Shown here: positions 19,698 to 29,303 of the stretch, piece by piece
Layout: each line of letters starts with the position of its first letter
Numbering within the stretch: the stretch's first letter is position 1
Assembly (NCBI GenBank): GCA_016714895.1
Contig: JADKBV010000005.1
Span: 3,348 to 67,347, forward strand
DNA length: 64,000 nucleotides
Direction of reading: 5' to 3'
From: Saprospiraceae bacterium
Lineage (GTDB): Bacteria; Bacteroidota; Bacteroidia; Chitinophagales; Saprospiraceae
The notes under the pieces: generated by a model
Databases searched by the model: none
Seen by the model: the letters and a program-made list of their open reading frames with translations, nothing else
Told to the model about the DNA's origin: nothing
Translations under genes and position numbers: made by a program

Positions 19698-22600
19698 GTG
19701 CGACTCATGGAGGGCCGATTTTAAAATCCCAATTCGATAAAGATTTTTCAGAACCCGTTCTGATAGCGCCGGCAGCGGCAGCAGATACTTGGTATCCCGA
19801 CAGATTTGAACCTTTTGCATTTACAAATGCAGTTTTTATGGGTGATGGCAGATTAAAACATTCCATAGATGCTTCTGCCTGTGATGGTTGCAGAGGCGGT
19901 TTTAACGGAGCTTTTTATAATACCCAAGGTCGTAAATATGATTTGGGAGCAGGTGCAAACTATGCGGAAATTGATTTATACATTCCTGCTGACTGGGCTA
20001 CGACAAATAAAAGAATGGCCGGGTTTTGGGGAACAGCATTTGATATTGCAAACGCCGTTTCGGCCTTTCCGATTGTTGAGTTTACCAGTGATGGAAATAA
20101 TCCAAGATTCAGAGTATGGCCTGCAACACCCGGAGGAGATTGGCAAAACTTAGGATTGCCCGCCGGATTTGTATATAATAGTTGGGTGACTTTACAGATC
20201 AGATTACTTCCTACAGGTGAATTTCTGTTTACCGTAGGTGATTTGACGTATCAAACCAATCATTTGGCGGCTTCCGGGAGCGTAAGGATTGGCAATGTTA
20301 TCCTTCAGGGACACAATGTAACAAGCCCGGGAGTTACTTATGATATATATTGGGACAATATGTCATGGAGAGAAAATTATGTTGCTCCTTCTTGTAATGG
20401 AATAGCCACATACACATACGATTATACAGATTGCGCTGGATTGGTTTATCCCTGGACGTATACCTACACTGTCGACAGAACCATTCACCCATCAGAAGAT
20501 GGTGGTCCTGTGACTTCGACAGGTTTGGTGGCATGTGCTGATTTGGCTATTGAACCTGCAGTCCTTCCCGAAGTTCTTGCTTCTTGCGGTGAAGGTCCTT
20601 TGACACCCGGTGCAGCCATTAAAAAATCACAGATTGACGAAGATTTTACAGATGCTATAACTTTATCCGCAACACAGGCAGCCGGTGTGTGGTACACCGA
20701 TAGATATGCTCCTGCCGGTTTTGCCAATAATAATGATTTAGGAGGTAACCATATCAAACATTCTATCAATGCCGCAGATTGCGAAAGTTGCAGGCCTCCG
20801 GCATTCACTTCTTCTTTTTATAATACCCAGGGAAGAAAGTATGATTTAGGTCCGGGAACCAATTATGCAGAAATAGATTTGTATGTTCCTTCAGCCTGGC
20901 AAACAACCGGCAGAAGAATGGCGGGCTTCTGGGGCACAGCTTATGACAATACAGATGCTGTTTCAGGTTTCCCAATCATTGAGTATACGAGCGAGGGTGG
21001 TACACCGAGATTCAGGGTATGGCCGGCATCACCTGCCGGTGGATGGAAAGATCTGGGTTTACCTGGTGGATTTACACATAATCAATGGGTGACCCTTCAG
21101 ATGAGGGTACTTCCCTCAGGTGAATTTTTGTTTACCGTTGGTGACCTCAATTATCAAACTTCTTACCTGGCACCTGATGCCTCAGTCAGAATTGGTAATG
21201 TCATTTTACAAGGCCATAACACAGCTTCTCCGGGTGTCACTTATGATATATATTGGGATAACCTTTTATGGAGAGAAACATATGTTGCTCCTGAATGTAC
21301 CGGTGAAATCACTTACACCTATGATTATACAGATCCTTGTAATAATCTTGTTTTTCCATGGACATTTACTTATGATGTGAATGATGATGTCGATCCGACA
21401 TGGACTACGGTAGCAGGAGTTTTAAATACAACCGTTCAATGTAGTGATGCTGCTGCCCTCATTGCGGCTCAGGCCTTATTTCCGGTGGCATCAGACAATT
21501 GTGATCCTGATGTGACAAACATCGTTAAAGTTCCCGGTGTTTTTGTTGCCGGAATGACATGTAGTCAGGCTGGAACATACACCAATACCTGGACTGTTAC
21601 GGATCGTTGTGGAAATATATCCGCGACATATACACAAGTGATAACTGTTATTGATAATATCATTCCAACCTGGACTACAACGGCCGGAGCATTGGATGTA
21701 ACCATACAGTGTAGTGATGCCGCAGGTTTGACAGCAGCTCAGGCTTTGGTTCCTGCGGCTATGGACAACTGTGATGCCGATGTGTTGAATGTCGTTAAAA
21801 ATGCCGGCGTTTTTGTACCGGGAATGACTTGTCCCCAAGCAGGTACCTATACCAATACGTGGACGGTAACCGACGATTGCGGTAATGTATCAAATGTTTA
21901 CACACAGGTTATTACCCTGATCGATAACACAGCACCGGTGTGGTCTTCACTTCCGGGAGCGTTGGATGTTGCAGTAGAATGTAGTGATGCCGCAGGTCTC
22001 GTTGCAGCTCAGGCTTTGGTTCCGATTGCCATGGACAATTGTGATAACAGTGTTCTGAACGTAGTAAAAGTGCCGGGAGCTTTTGTGCCCGGAATGACGT
22101 GCCCACAGGCAGGAACCTATACCAATACGTGGACGGTAACGGACGATTGTGGTAATGTGTCAGCTATATACACACAAACCATTACCATAACAGATACAGA
22201 ATTGCCGGTTATCACGCTTTTGGGTGATGCGACAACATACATATGTTTTGGAGGAACTTACGTAGATGCCGGAGCTACCGCTTCAGACAATTGTAGTGGT
22301 GTACTCACCGGAAGTATTGTGACCGTAAATCCGGTAAATACAAGTGTGGCCGGAACCTATTCGGTAACATATAATGTATCAGACAATTGTGGTAATCCCG
22401 CCATTCAGGTGACGCGAACTGTGATTGTGAGGCCACATCCAACAGGAACCATAAGCGGAACAGCGACCGTCTTGCAGAATGCACCGACAACTCCGGTAAT
22501 TACTTTTACAGGTAGTAACGGAACAGCTCCATATGTTTTTAATTACAGTATTCAATATAATGCTAACCCTCCGACTTTTCATACGACTGGCCCTCCGGGT

Positions 22601-23152
22601 AACCCTGTTACCGTAGCTCAGTCAAATGCCGTTGTAGGTGTATTTACGTATACCCTCATCAGCGTAACAGATGCTAACGGATGTCAATATACATTGCCGG
22701 ATCCGAAACCTACCGCCGTCATTACCGTGACCAGCTCATGTGATCTTTCCACAACCATCCCGAGGCCAATCAATGGTTCTTTTGTAAGTGCGGAAACCAA
22801 AGAAGGAGTTATACAATTTGTGAATGCAGGGCCTGGACCGACTTCAGGTCAGTTGACTTTCAGGATATCAAATATAGCAAACTTCAGCATTTCAGTTCCT
22901 CCACTTTCAGGAACTTATGGCGGTTTATTATGTCAGAATTCAAGCTTTACAGTTGTAGTAGGAGCGTTTTTTACAACGGTAACAACAACAGCTGTTATTC
23001 CTGCCGGAGGTAACCTGCGCTTAGGTTTTATTGCCGCAGCAACAGGTTCAGGTGGTGCTAATGGTAACCTTACGTCGACAATCATCAACGGTACAGGTGG
23101 GGATAATAATGATGGTAATAATAAATCCGTCAGGACATTTGTAATAAATTAA
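19698..23152 (+). CDS. LamG/HYR repeat protein, main segment
   Basis: It continues as 'SATHGGPILKSQFDKDF'; the possible TTG start at 19637 is not real. Two concanavalin/LamG-like domains of about 225 aa (19724-20395 and 20614-21295) share 'FYNTQGRKYDLG', 'MAGFWGTA', 'GEFLFTVGDL', 'VRIGNVILQGHN' and 'SPGVTYDIYWDN'. The linker between them repeats the one before the first. Three HYR-like repeats follow (21392-22198), then a DUF5011-type Ig domain ('GGTYVDAGATASDNCSG', 'AGTYSVTYNVSDNCGNP'), a PKD-like module (22441-22740) and the shared C-terminal domain ending RTFVIN. It is probably a secreted carbohydrate- or surface-binding protein; no catalytic residues are recognisable. Confidence 0.75.
21392..22198 (+). 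repeat. Three tandem HYR-like coding repeats
   Basis: Three 270-bp units starting near 21392, 21661 and 21931. Each encodes about 90 aa: 'CSDAAGL.AAQAL.P.A.DNC', 'V.NVVK..G.FV.GMTC', 'QAGTYTNTWTVTD.CGN'. Units 2 and 3 are closest. Exact unit length and high identity suggest unequal recombination. Confidence 0.75.
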
Positions 23153-23161
23153 AGACATAGA

Positions 23162-23207
23162 GGGACAATTTTTTGTTTTTTCAGAAAATTGTCCCCTTCA
23201 TTTTTTT
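23162..23207 (+). terminator. Intrinsic terminator after the LamG/HYR gene
   Basis: Arms GGGACAATTTT (23162-23172) and its complement (23185-23195) are followed by TTCATTTTTTT. It lies 10 nt after the stop codon and is the most convincing rho-independent terminator of the adhesin array. Confidence 0.7.
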
Positions 23208-23353
23208 ATATTATATTTTTAAAATAGGATGAATCATCCGACAAGATAACAAGGTAAACATCGAATGAGCAGGAAAAGTCAAACCTCAAAACGTTATGAA
23301 TATTTCTTAAACACATTCATTATTATCATTACAAAATAAATAAAAATTAACAC

Positions 23354-24421
23354 ATGAAAAATATATTCATTACTTCTTTTTTGGTCTTCATGACTTTGAT
23401 AGCCTTTGGTCAGACCTGTGATATATTTACCACGGGGTTTCAACCTGTAAAACAGGAATTAACCACCGGAGAGTCTGTGGATTTGATATTCAGTATTAAA
23501 AATGATGCTAAAGGCATTCCTTGTTCGTATCATAAAAACAGTGTTCAGGTTTTACTTTTTTTGCCGGATAATAGTGTAAACTTTGAATCTTTTATCTCTC
23601 CGGTTGAGGGAAAAGGATTGTATTTTGATTGGGTATATGATGCACCAAACAGAACCATTATTGGTTTAAATCACACAGCGATTCCGGATGGTGCGGGTGA
23701 AGAAAATATTACGGTCAGAATAAAAGCCGGTGTCATAAACGTACAGGAAGTAAATAAAACTCTTGGATTGACGATTCTTCAATATTATGAAGGTCAGATT
23801 TTTCCGTCAAACAATGCTTCCAATGACAACAGTATCGTTTCACTGCGTATCAAGTCAGGTCAGTTGCCGTCACAACCTGTATTTGAAGTTATATCTTCTG
23901 ACTGCAATGAATCAAATATCATTTTTAATCCTTCAGACATTAAAGATGTGGTCTCTTTTGAAGTAACCAGAAGTAAAGACGGGAAGATTTTTGAAAAAAT
24001 TGCAGACCTAATTGCAGCGCAGATGAACTCTTCCGGAAAAAATATATATACCGATAAAAACAATTTGACAGATGGATTGACCTATATTTATGAACTTACC
24101 GCAGTGATGAAAAACGGAAGCAGAAAATCGTTGGGAAGGCAAACTATAACAAACGATTGTTCTTTAAAATCAGCTGATTTTGACTTTTTTCCAAATCCTG
24201 CTGTCGATAAAATGTATGTCAGATTGAAAGGTGCACTTCAAAATGAAACCGTTCAAATGACATTTAATAACCTTAAAGGAGAAGTGGTCAAAATAGCCAA
24301 TAATATTGACAATACAACCAATGAAATCCTTATCAATGATTTGCCATCCGGAGTGTATTACATCACAATCAAAGGCAACGAAGCCGTAGGAAGGAAAAGA
24401 TTTGTCAAAATTTCGCAATAA
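23354..24421 (+). CDS. Secreted T9SS type A cargo with TCDI-TGG-type N-terminal domain
   Basis: 355 aa. Signal peptide MKNIFITSFLVFMTLIAFGQ (1-20). Residues 21-170 form the domain shared with the genes on either side ('CDIFTTGF', 'SVQVLLFLP', 'YFDWVYDAPNRTIIGLNHT', 'IFPSNN'). About 175-270 is a fibronectin-III-like segment ('FEVTRSKDGKIFEKIA', 'YIYELTAV'). About 276-355 is a T9SS type A sorting domain ('FFPNPAVDKMYV', 'LPSGVYYITI', final KRFVKISQ). By family knowledge the tail directs export through T9SS and is removed or attached to a surface anchor. No enzymatic motif. The gene has its own spacing and follows a terminator, so it is probably transcribed separately. Confidence 0.85.
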   Translation: MKNIFITSFLVFMTLIAFGQTCDIFTTGFQPVKQELTTGESVDLIFSIKNDAKGIPCSYHKNSVQVLLFLPDNSVNFESFISPVEGKGLYFDWVYDAPNRTIIGLNHTAIPDGAGEENITVRIKAGVINVQEVNKTLGLTILQYYEGQIFPSNNASNDNSIVSLRIKSGQLPSQPVFEVISSDCNESNIIFNPSDIKDVVSFEVTRSKDGKIFEKIADLIAAQMNSSGKNIYTDKNNLTDGLTYIYELTAVMKNGSRKSLGRQTITNDCSLKSADFDFFPNPAVDKMYVRLKGALQNETVQMTFNNLKGEVVKIANNIDNTTNEILINDLPSGVYYITIKGNEAVGRKRFVKISQ

Positions 24422-24565
24422 TAAAATAAAAATTTTGCTTCATAATGTATTGCAGCATGATTTTTGTACCATTGTTTTAACAGAATTTAAAAAATTGAAG
24501 TACTTTTACAATTGATTTTTTAATGCCACCAATTACTCAATTGAATATTTTAAAATAATTAAAAG

Positions 24566-25642
24566 ATGAGAATATTTTTATCAGGGCTTTTTATTTTATT
24601 TTTAACCACAGTATCGTGGTCCCAAACATGCGACATCGCCACAGGGGGAATGAGTGTCGTTCCTACTAATACGCCATTTCATGTAGGTGAAACTTTTGAC
24701 TTTGTGTTTTACGTCTACAATGAAGCGCAAGGTGGGGATTGTTGTTACGAAGCAGAAAGTGTCCTCGTTTATGTAGCTTTTCCAAATAACGGAGGAGTGA
24801 CTTTTCAATCTGTCGTAAGTCCGGCAGGTGGTACTGGGGCTTATTTTGATTGGGTATATAACGCGACAGAAAATACGGTTATTGGTACGAATCATACAGA
24901 AATATGTGATGCAGAAGGGGAGGTGGATGTCACTATAAGGATGATTGCAAGTACATTACCTATGTATCCGCAAACCAGAACGTCTATTATTACCTTACTC
25001 AACAACCCTGACGGCCCTCCTTTTTTATCAAATAATGAAGGAAATGATAACGGTATTGTGACAGTTCAAATCCTGGCGCCTTTATTACCTATTGACCTCT
25101 CAGCTTTTAATGCAACTTCTGAGTCTTGCGATCGGGTGGACATCTTTTGGGAAACTGCCGCAGAAATCAATAATGACTACGTTGAAATTCAAAGAAGCGA
25201 GGATGGCAAAACATTTATTCCTGTTGGAAAAGTTGAAGGTACAAATCTCTCCGGCAGTGCAACAAATTATACTTATTCGGACAGAAACGTAAAAGGTGGA
25301 ACACTCTATTACTACAGATTGCGACAAGTTGATTTTGACGGAAAAGAAGAATTACACCATCAGATTCCTGTCAGAACCAAAGATTGTAATTTGACGAAAT
25401 CAGTCGAATTACATCCGAACCCGGTAGCAGACATGCTCAACTTAGGGTACAATGGATTTGATAGCGACGAAATTATTCAATGTGTCGTGACCAACTCCAT
25501 AGGTGAAATCGTCAAAGTTTCTAAAGATGTTTCGGTTTCTTCCCTCAAACAAATGGACGTTTCTTTTTTGACCTCAGGAATGTACAATATCAAAATTGAA
25601 AGCGAAAACGAAACCTTTATCTACAAGTTTGTAAAAATTTAA
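24566..25642 (+). CDS. Secreted T9SS type A cargo, paralogue of the preceding gene
   Basis: 358 aa. Signal peptide MRIFLSGLFILFLTTVSWSQ (1-20). Residues 21-170 are the shared domain ('TCDIATGGMSVVP', 'YFDWVYNATENTVIGTNHT', 'NNPDGPPFLSN'). It is closer to the N-terminus of the 18846 gene than the preceding gene is, since it keeps the NNPDGP motif. About 175-265 is a fibronectin-III-like segment ('VDIFWETAAEINNDYVEIQ', 'YYYRLRQVDFDGKEE'). About 283-358 is a T9SS type A domain ('LHPNPVADMLNL', 'LTSGMYNIKI', final YKFVKI). It is a probable surface or secreted protein of unknown ligand. There is a 144-nt gap from the preceding gene. Confidence 0.85.
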   Translation: MRIFLSGLFILFLTTVSWSQTCDIATGGMSVVPTNTPFHVGETFDFVFYVYNEAQGGDCCYEAESVLVYVAFPNNGGVTFQSVVSPAGGTGAYFDWVYNATENTVIGTNHTEICDAEGEVDVTIRMIASTLPMYPQTRTSIITLLNNPDGPPFLSNNEGNDNGIVTVQILAPLLPIDLSAFNATSESCDRVDIFWETAAEINNDYVEIQRSEDGKTFIPVGKVEGTNLSGSATNYTYSDRNVKGGTLYYYRLRQVDFDGKEELHHQIPVRTKDCNLTKSVELHPNPVADMLNLGYNGFDSDEIIQCVVTNSIGEIVKVSKDVSVSSLKQMDVSFLTSGMYNIKIESENETFIYKFVKI

Positions 25643-26064
25643 GGTAGGTAAAAGATTCTGTACTATACTTTCGGCTTTTAGATATTTTTGATGATATTGT
25701 CATATTTCATGCAATGATGATGGTCGTGTAGGTGAAATTTCCATGTTGAGATTTATCAATGTGATTACTTTAGGTGTAACGGACAGTTATCCTGTTTACA
25801 CCTAATGGTGCATTTTTCCCTATATTGTAAGCTGGGGTTGAGATTTGAAGTTAGCAGGATAAGTCAACGGAAATTTGATTAATGCTACTTCTACCAAAGT
25901 TCTGATTGGAATGATTTTTAATCCAAGGGTTCGCTGCGTTTTTCGCTTATCCCCTGCGAAATATTATATTTGTTTTAATATTCTTTAACGTAAACCAACA
26001 ATCCGTCAAATTTTTGTTTCTTTGCGACAGTTTTATCAAGCAGGTAACAATATCTTACGTCGTC
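25643..26064. other. Intergenic region with one hairpin
   Basis: No gene is evident. A 10-bp inverted repeat (TTAGGTGTAA at 25770-25779, complement at 25796-25805) may mark the end of the adhesin array transcription. The remaining sequence includes a 'GGGGTTGAGATTTGAAG' stretch like the low-complexity text of the repeat zones further on. No clear promoter for gmhA was found; TTTCTTTG near 26019 is a weak -7 candidate. Confidence 0.4.
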
Positions 26065-26667
26065 ATGAATCATGAATTTTTCACAAATATATTTAAGGAA
26101 AGTATAGAGGTCAAACAAAAAGTATTGGCAGATACATCCTTTGTTGAAAATTTAATAACCCAAGCCAAAGGTATGTTGTCCTGTCTTCAGTCCGGCGGCA
26201 CCATCTGGTTTTGTGGTAATGGGGGAAGTGCCGCAGATGCACAACACCTTGCGGCAGAACTCAGCGGTCGTTTTTACCTCAATCGCAGAGCTTATGCTGC
26301 TGAAGCCCTTCACGTCAATTCTTCGTTTGTCACCGCGGTAGCCAATGATTTTGGTTATGACCATATCTACGAAAGGGCAGTGGATGCTCTGGCCAAAAAA
26401 GGGGACGTACTGATAGCCATCTCCACTTCAGGCAATTCTAAAAACATTCTTCTGGCATGTCAGAAAGCCAAAGAAAAAGGACTCACCGTCTATGGGTGGT
26501 CCGGCCTAAACGGGGGACAACTGGCATTATTGGCGGATTCATCCCTTTTAGTACCTTCATCTGTCACACCCAGAATCCAGGAAGTACATATCACCGCAGG
26601 TCACATCCTTTGCCAATGGGTCGAAGCGGAAATGGTCCGGGCGGAAGAAGACAACAGTCATGGTTAA
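26065..26667 (+). CDS. gmhA: Sedoheptulose-7-phosphate isomerase (SIS domain)
   Basis: 200 aa from ATG 26065 (MNHEFFTNIF); an in-frame ATG at 26014 would add 17 unlikely residues. It converts sedoheptulose 7-phosphate to D-glycero-D-manno-heptose 7-phosphate, the first step of ADP-heptose synthesis in the cytoplasm. The single SIS domain shows 'FCGNGGSAADAQHLAAELSG' near residues 50-70, 'ISTSGNSKNI' near 123, and a C-terminal 'EVHITAGHILCQWVE' typical of the GmhA/DiaA group. DiaA-like replication regulators are an alternative, but overlap with a gmhB gene makes heptose synthesis much more likely. It overlaps gmhB by 8 nt, so the two are translationally coupled. Confidence 0.85.
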   Translation: MNHEFFTNIFKESIEVKQKVLADTSFVENLITQAKGMLSCLQSGGTIWFCGNGGSAADAQHLAAELSGRFYLNRRAYAAEALHVNSSFVTAVANDFGYDHIYERAVDALAKKGDVLIAISTSGNSKNILLACQKAKEKGLTVYGWSGLNGGQLALLADSSLLVPSSVTPRIQEVHITAGHILCQWVEAEMVRAEEDNSHG

Positions 26668-27253
26668 AATAAAAACCTCTTTTTCGTGGCCCAATTTTAA
26701 AATTGATCCTTCCTGGACCTTATTTCTCGACAGAGACGGTGTCATCAACCGAAGGATTCCGGGTGAATATGTCACCAAATGGGAAGAGTTTCAGTTTTTG
26801 CCCGGCGTATTGGATGCCTTGCCCAAATTTTCGTCTTTGTTCGGACATATATTTATCGTGACCAATCAGGCAGGCATCGGCAAGGAGCTGATGACCCACG
26901 AAATGCTCCACGATGTGCACCACCAAATGATGGAGTTTATCCAATACCACGGCGGCAGAATCGACGAAATCTATTACTGCCCATACAAAGGCGACTTCGA
27001 GCCCCTCTGTCGCAAACCCAATCCGGGGATGGCGTTGGAAGCACAAAAAGATTTCCCCGTTATTGACTTTAAAAAAAGCCTGATGATCGGAGATTCCGAT
27101 TCTGATATTATTTTTGGCAACCGACTCGACATGAAAACCATCCTGGTGGGAAATAACAGTGAAGTTTCAGGCAGTGATGTCATGGCTATCCCTGACGCAC
27201 GTATGGCCAATCTGGCGGATGTAGCAGAATATTTTACAGGTGTCAGGTATTAG
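26660..27253 (+). CDS. gmhB: D-glycero-beta-D-manno-heptose-1,7-bisphosphate 7-phosphatase (HAD family)
   Basis: 197 aa. It removes the 7-phosphate from heptose 1,7-bisphosphate in ADP-heptose synthesis. HAD motif I is 'FLDRDGVINRR' (nucleophile Asp and Asp+2), motif II 'IVTNQAGIG', the Lys/Arg region 'CRKPNPGM', and motif IV 'MIGDSDSDIIFG'. The zinc loop is unusual: the family's CxH...CxC ligand set is reduced to 'YYCPYK' and 'PLCRKP', so the His and one Cys are absent. Histidinol phosphatase is the main alternative within the family; the gmhA overlap argues against it. Neither hldE nor hldD is in the window. Confidence 0.8.
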   Translation: MVKIKTSFSWPNFKIDPSWTLFLDRDGVINRRIPGEYVTKWEEFQFLPGVLDALPKFSSLFGHIFIVTNQAGIGKELMTHEMLHDVHHQMMEFIQYHGGRIDEIYYCPYKGDFEPLCRKPNPGMALEAQKDFPVIDFKKSLMIGDSDSDIIFGNRLDMKTILVGNNSEVSGSDVMAIPDARMANLADVAEYFTGVRY

Positions 27254-27322
27254 GCAATAGGTTTTAGGCATTAGGAGCTAGGTTTTAGGAATGTTTAGGG
27301 TTAAAAGTTTAGGGTTTAGGTT
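27247..27322. repeat. Low-complexity TTAGG-like tract
   Basis: Irregular repeats of TAGGTTTTAGG, ATTAGG and TTTAGGGTTTAGG directly after the gmhB stop. Similar short strings ('TTAGGTTTTAGGC', 'TAGGCATTAGG') recur at 28620-28640, 29490-29530 and 34136-34150. The remainder to 27689 holds no gene I can support. Confidence 0.5.
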
Positions 27323-27689
27323 TTGTTGATGCTGGCCAACATTCGTTTTCATAAATTCTAGGTCTTTTTCAGAGATTACATCCGGTCAGGCTGGGTTTGC
27401 TCTGGTTGTGGCTAGAAGCCTAACCACTTTTTCGATGACTCCTTTGTGTGCTGGGTTTGCTGTTGCAAATATATTATTTCTTTTCACTCCAAGTGTTTTA
27501 TCTTAAACTTTGGTCTTCTGATTATAAAGTTTTCTGTTCGGTCCTTCTCAATAGTTCTTCAACTGTTTTTTGTTTTGTGTCGTAAATAGTTATTTTGATA
27601 ATACCTTTTTGCCCCTTTTCAAAGCATATTCACACATACATTACTGAAATTATGCTCCTTGTTAAGGCTAAAAAAATTTTATCATAGTA

Positions 27690-28513
27690 TGGCCCGGGTT
27701 ACTTTTCAACTTCTTTTCCTGTTAACTTTATCGCTCTTTATGCACCAGCGTCGTATGCTCTGTTTTGTCTTGAGGAACGCTAATCCACATTTTCCGCTGT
27801 AATTGTCCAAATAAATGTTGTAATAAAGGATTTTGGACATCATAATAGGTAATATCGCTTGACATACTTGATTTATTGATGTAATTTCTATTCTATCAGT
27901 AGATATCAAATCGAATCTATTTGTTGTTCGCAAGGATTTATATGCCTTCTCGGGGTGAAGCCCATCTCCTGCACATACGTTCAACTTGTCCTCTTTGCGG
28001 TTCCTATAAATAGCTCTACACAAGGCGGGCCGCCCTGTTCAGTATTTGTTTACGTATATCATCCCGTTATAAGCTGCATTTAGATATTGGTGTAGCCCTG
28101 TTGTATATTTATGCGAAACTCATAAGACTTATCCAGTTCCTGTGTTCCCAAGTAAGTTATGGCTTGTCTGAATACTTTTTTATATCTATTCTGTATTCTT
28201 GTTCTGCAAGCTCAATGATCTTGCTTTGAAAATCAATCATCACTTGTTTTTGACCAATAAGACGCTCTAATTGCTATCTTTCTTTGATGTTTGCTATTAA
28301 TACTGTGTCCTCTTTGACTCAATGATAAATCGTTCTGTACTCTCTTTATTTGTCCCATACTTGTCGAGCCACTAACCGGTAAGAGCATCATAGCTCTCGC
28401 TTGTGTTGGTGTACTTGTACCTTTCTATTTCTCCTTTTAACCTTGAAGTCTTCACCGAATCTTCGATTAAGTTTCTCCTTCTTACTCATTTTAAATTGAT
28501 CAATTGTTGCCAT
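27690..28513 (-). pseudogene. Decayed IS3-family transposase (orfA and orfB remnants)
   Basis: On the minus strand an ATG at 28513 starts 'MATIDQFKMSKKEK', with 'RRFGEDFKVK' after it. Continuing through several frames and stops the text reads 'WLDKYG', then 'RLIGQKQVMIDFQSKIIELA' and 'EQEYRIDIKKYSDKP', as in IS3-type OrfA proteins (helix-turn-helix and leucine-zipper part). Further on are 'INQVCQ', 'DITYY', 'LDNYSGK', 'TEHTTLVHK' and 'KLTGKEVEK', which match the DDE-core opening of OrfB ('INQVWQSDITYY', 'LDNYSRK'). The second Asp-Glu half of the integrase core is missing. The element is therefore truncated and non-functional. No terminal inverted repeats could be defined. Confidence 0.65.
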
Positions 28514-28830
28514 AAATTTACCGCTTATTTTAAACTTTTTAAACCTTTTTGGCGGTCAACATATTTCAGGCACTGACATTTGTTTTGTCGAACCTTCCAA
28601 AGTTGTGGGAGATAAAAATAGGTGTTAGGTTTTAGGCTGTTTTGTCGAACCTTCCGGGCTTGGGGAAGATATTCATTTTATTCCATACTTATACCGTTCT
28701 TGCTTCACACCCTTTAAGGCAAGAGTCATGAACCAGGAGATTTTTGAGGTTATTTTTAATTTTAAATCATCCGCCAGAGGCGAATACTAATGCAATCCTC
28801 CTGTGGACGCCACGATTATTAGGAGTGGAA

Positions 28831-29004
28831 TTTGTCAAACCTTGTGGTTATTGCAGGTTCCGATACCGCTTTAGCGGTATCGGAATGACTGAGTCTTTTT
28901 CTTTTTGAGGAGAGAGGGGCGGAGAAGCCGCCCCTCTCTCTATCCCCATTTAAATTTCCGTCATTCCGACCAAGCCTATGGCTTGGTCGGAATCTCTTTC
29001 TTAT
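28831..29004. repeat. Three-hairpin intergenic repeat, copy 1
   Basis: Three consecutive perfect hairpins: 28859-28884 (arms TCCGATACCGCT), 28910-28940 (13-bp stem, arms GAGAGAGGGGCGG) and 28963-28993 (14-bp stem, arms ATTCCGACCAAGCC, loop TAT). Copy 2 is at 34153-34325. Leading sequence 'GTCAAACCTTGTGGTTATTG' is shared. It has no coding potential and is REP/BIME-like in form. Confidence 0.75.
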
Positions 29005-29016
29005 AATAAGACGAAA

Positions 29017-29226
29017 ATGGCCGGGTAATCCATCGACCTGCGAGCTGAGGAACGAAGACCGCTGAGCGATATCTGGAGGCAAAAAACTGTATTTTATATT
29101 TTACGATATGTCTTTCTTACTGTTTTCGCTCAAGGGTGACTGACCGTTGCGCGCCATTTTGAGCCCACCCACAAGGGCTCAAAATAGGGAAGGAACTGCG
29201 AACTACGGCTCGCAGGTGAAAAATTC
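29017..29226. repeat. Direct repeat A, copy 1
   Basis: Shares with 29304-29489 the ordered strings 'ATGGCCGGGTAATCCAT', 'GCTGAGGAACGAAGACCGCT', 'TTTCGCTCAAG', 'GTGACTGACCGTTGC', 'GGGCTCAAAATAGGGAAGGA' and 'CGAACTACGGCTCGC'. It contains a perfect 11-bp hairpin (ATTTTGAGCCC and its complement, about 29156-29185). Confidence 0.7.
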
Positions 29227-29303
29227 AAAAACCGGAATTGAAAACTGCTTATTCAAAATCCGTGGAATCTGTGTAGTCAATATAATCTGTGATTCTGACG
29301 AGT

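Noticed and set aside
27706..28023. 105-codon minus-strand frame taken as a stand-alone gene
   Set aside because: Its neighbouring frames spell IS3-family OrfB wording, so it is a fragment of a decayed transposase.
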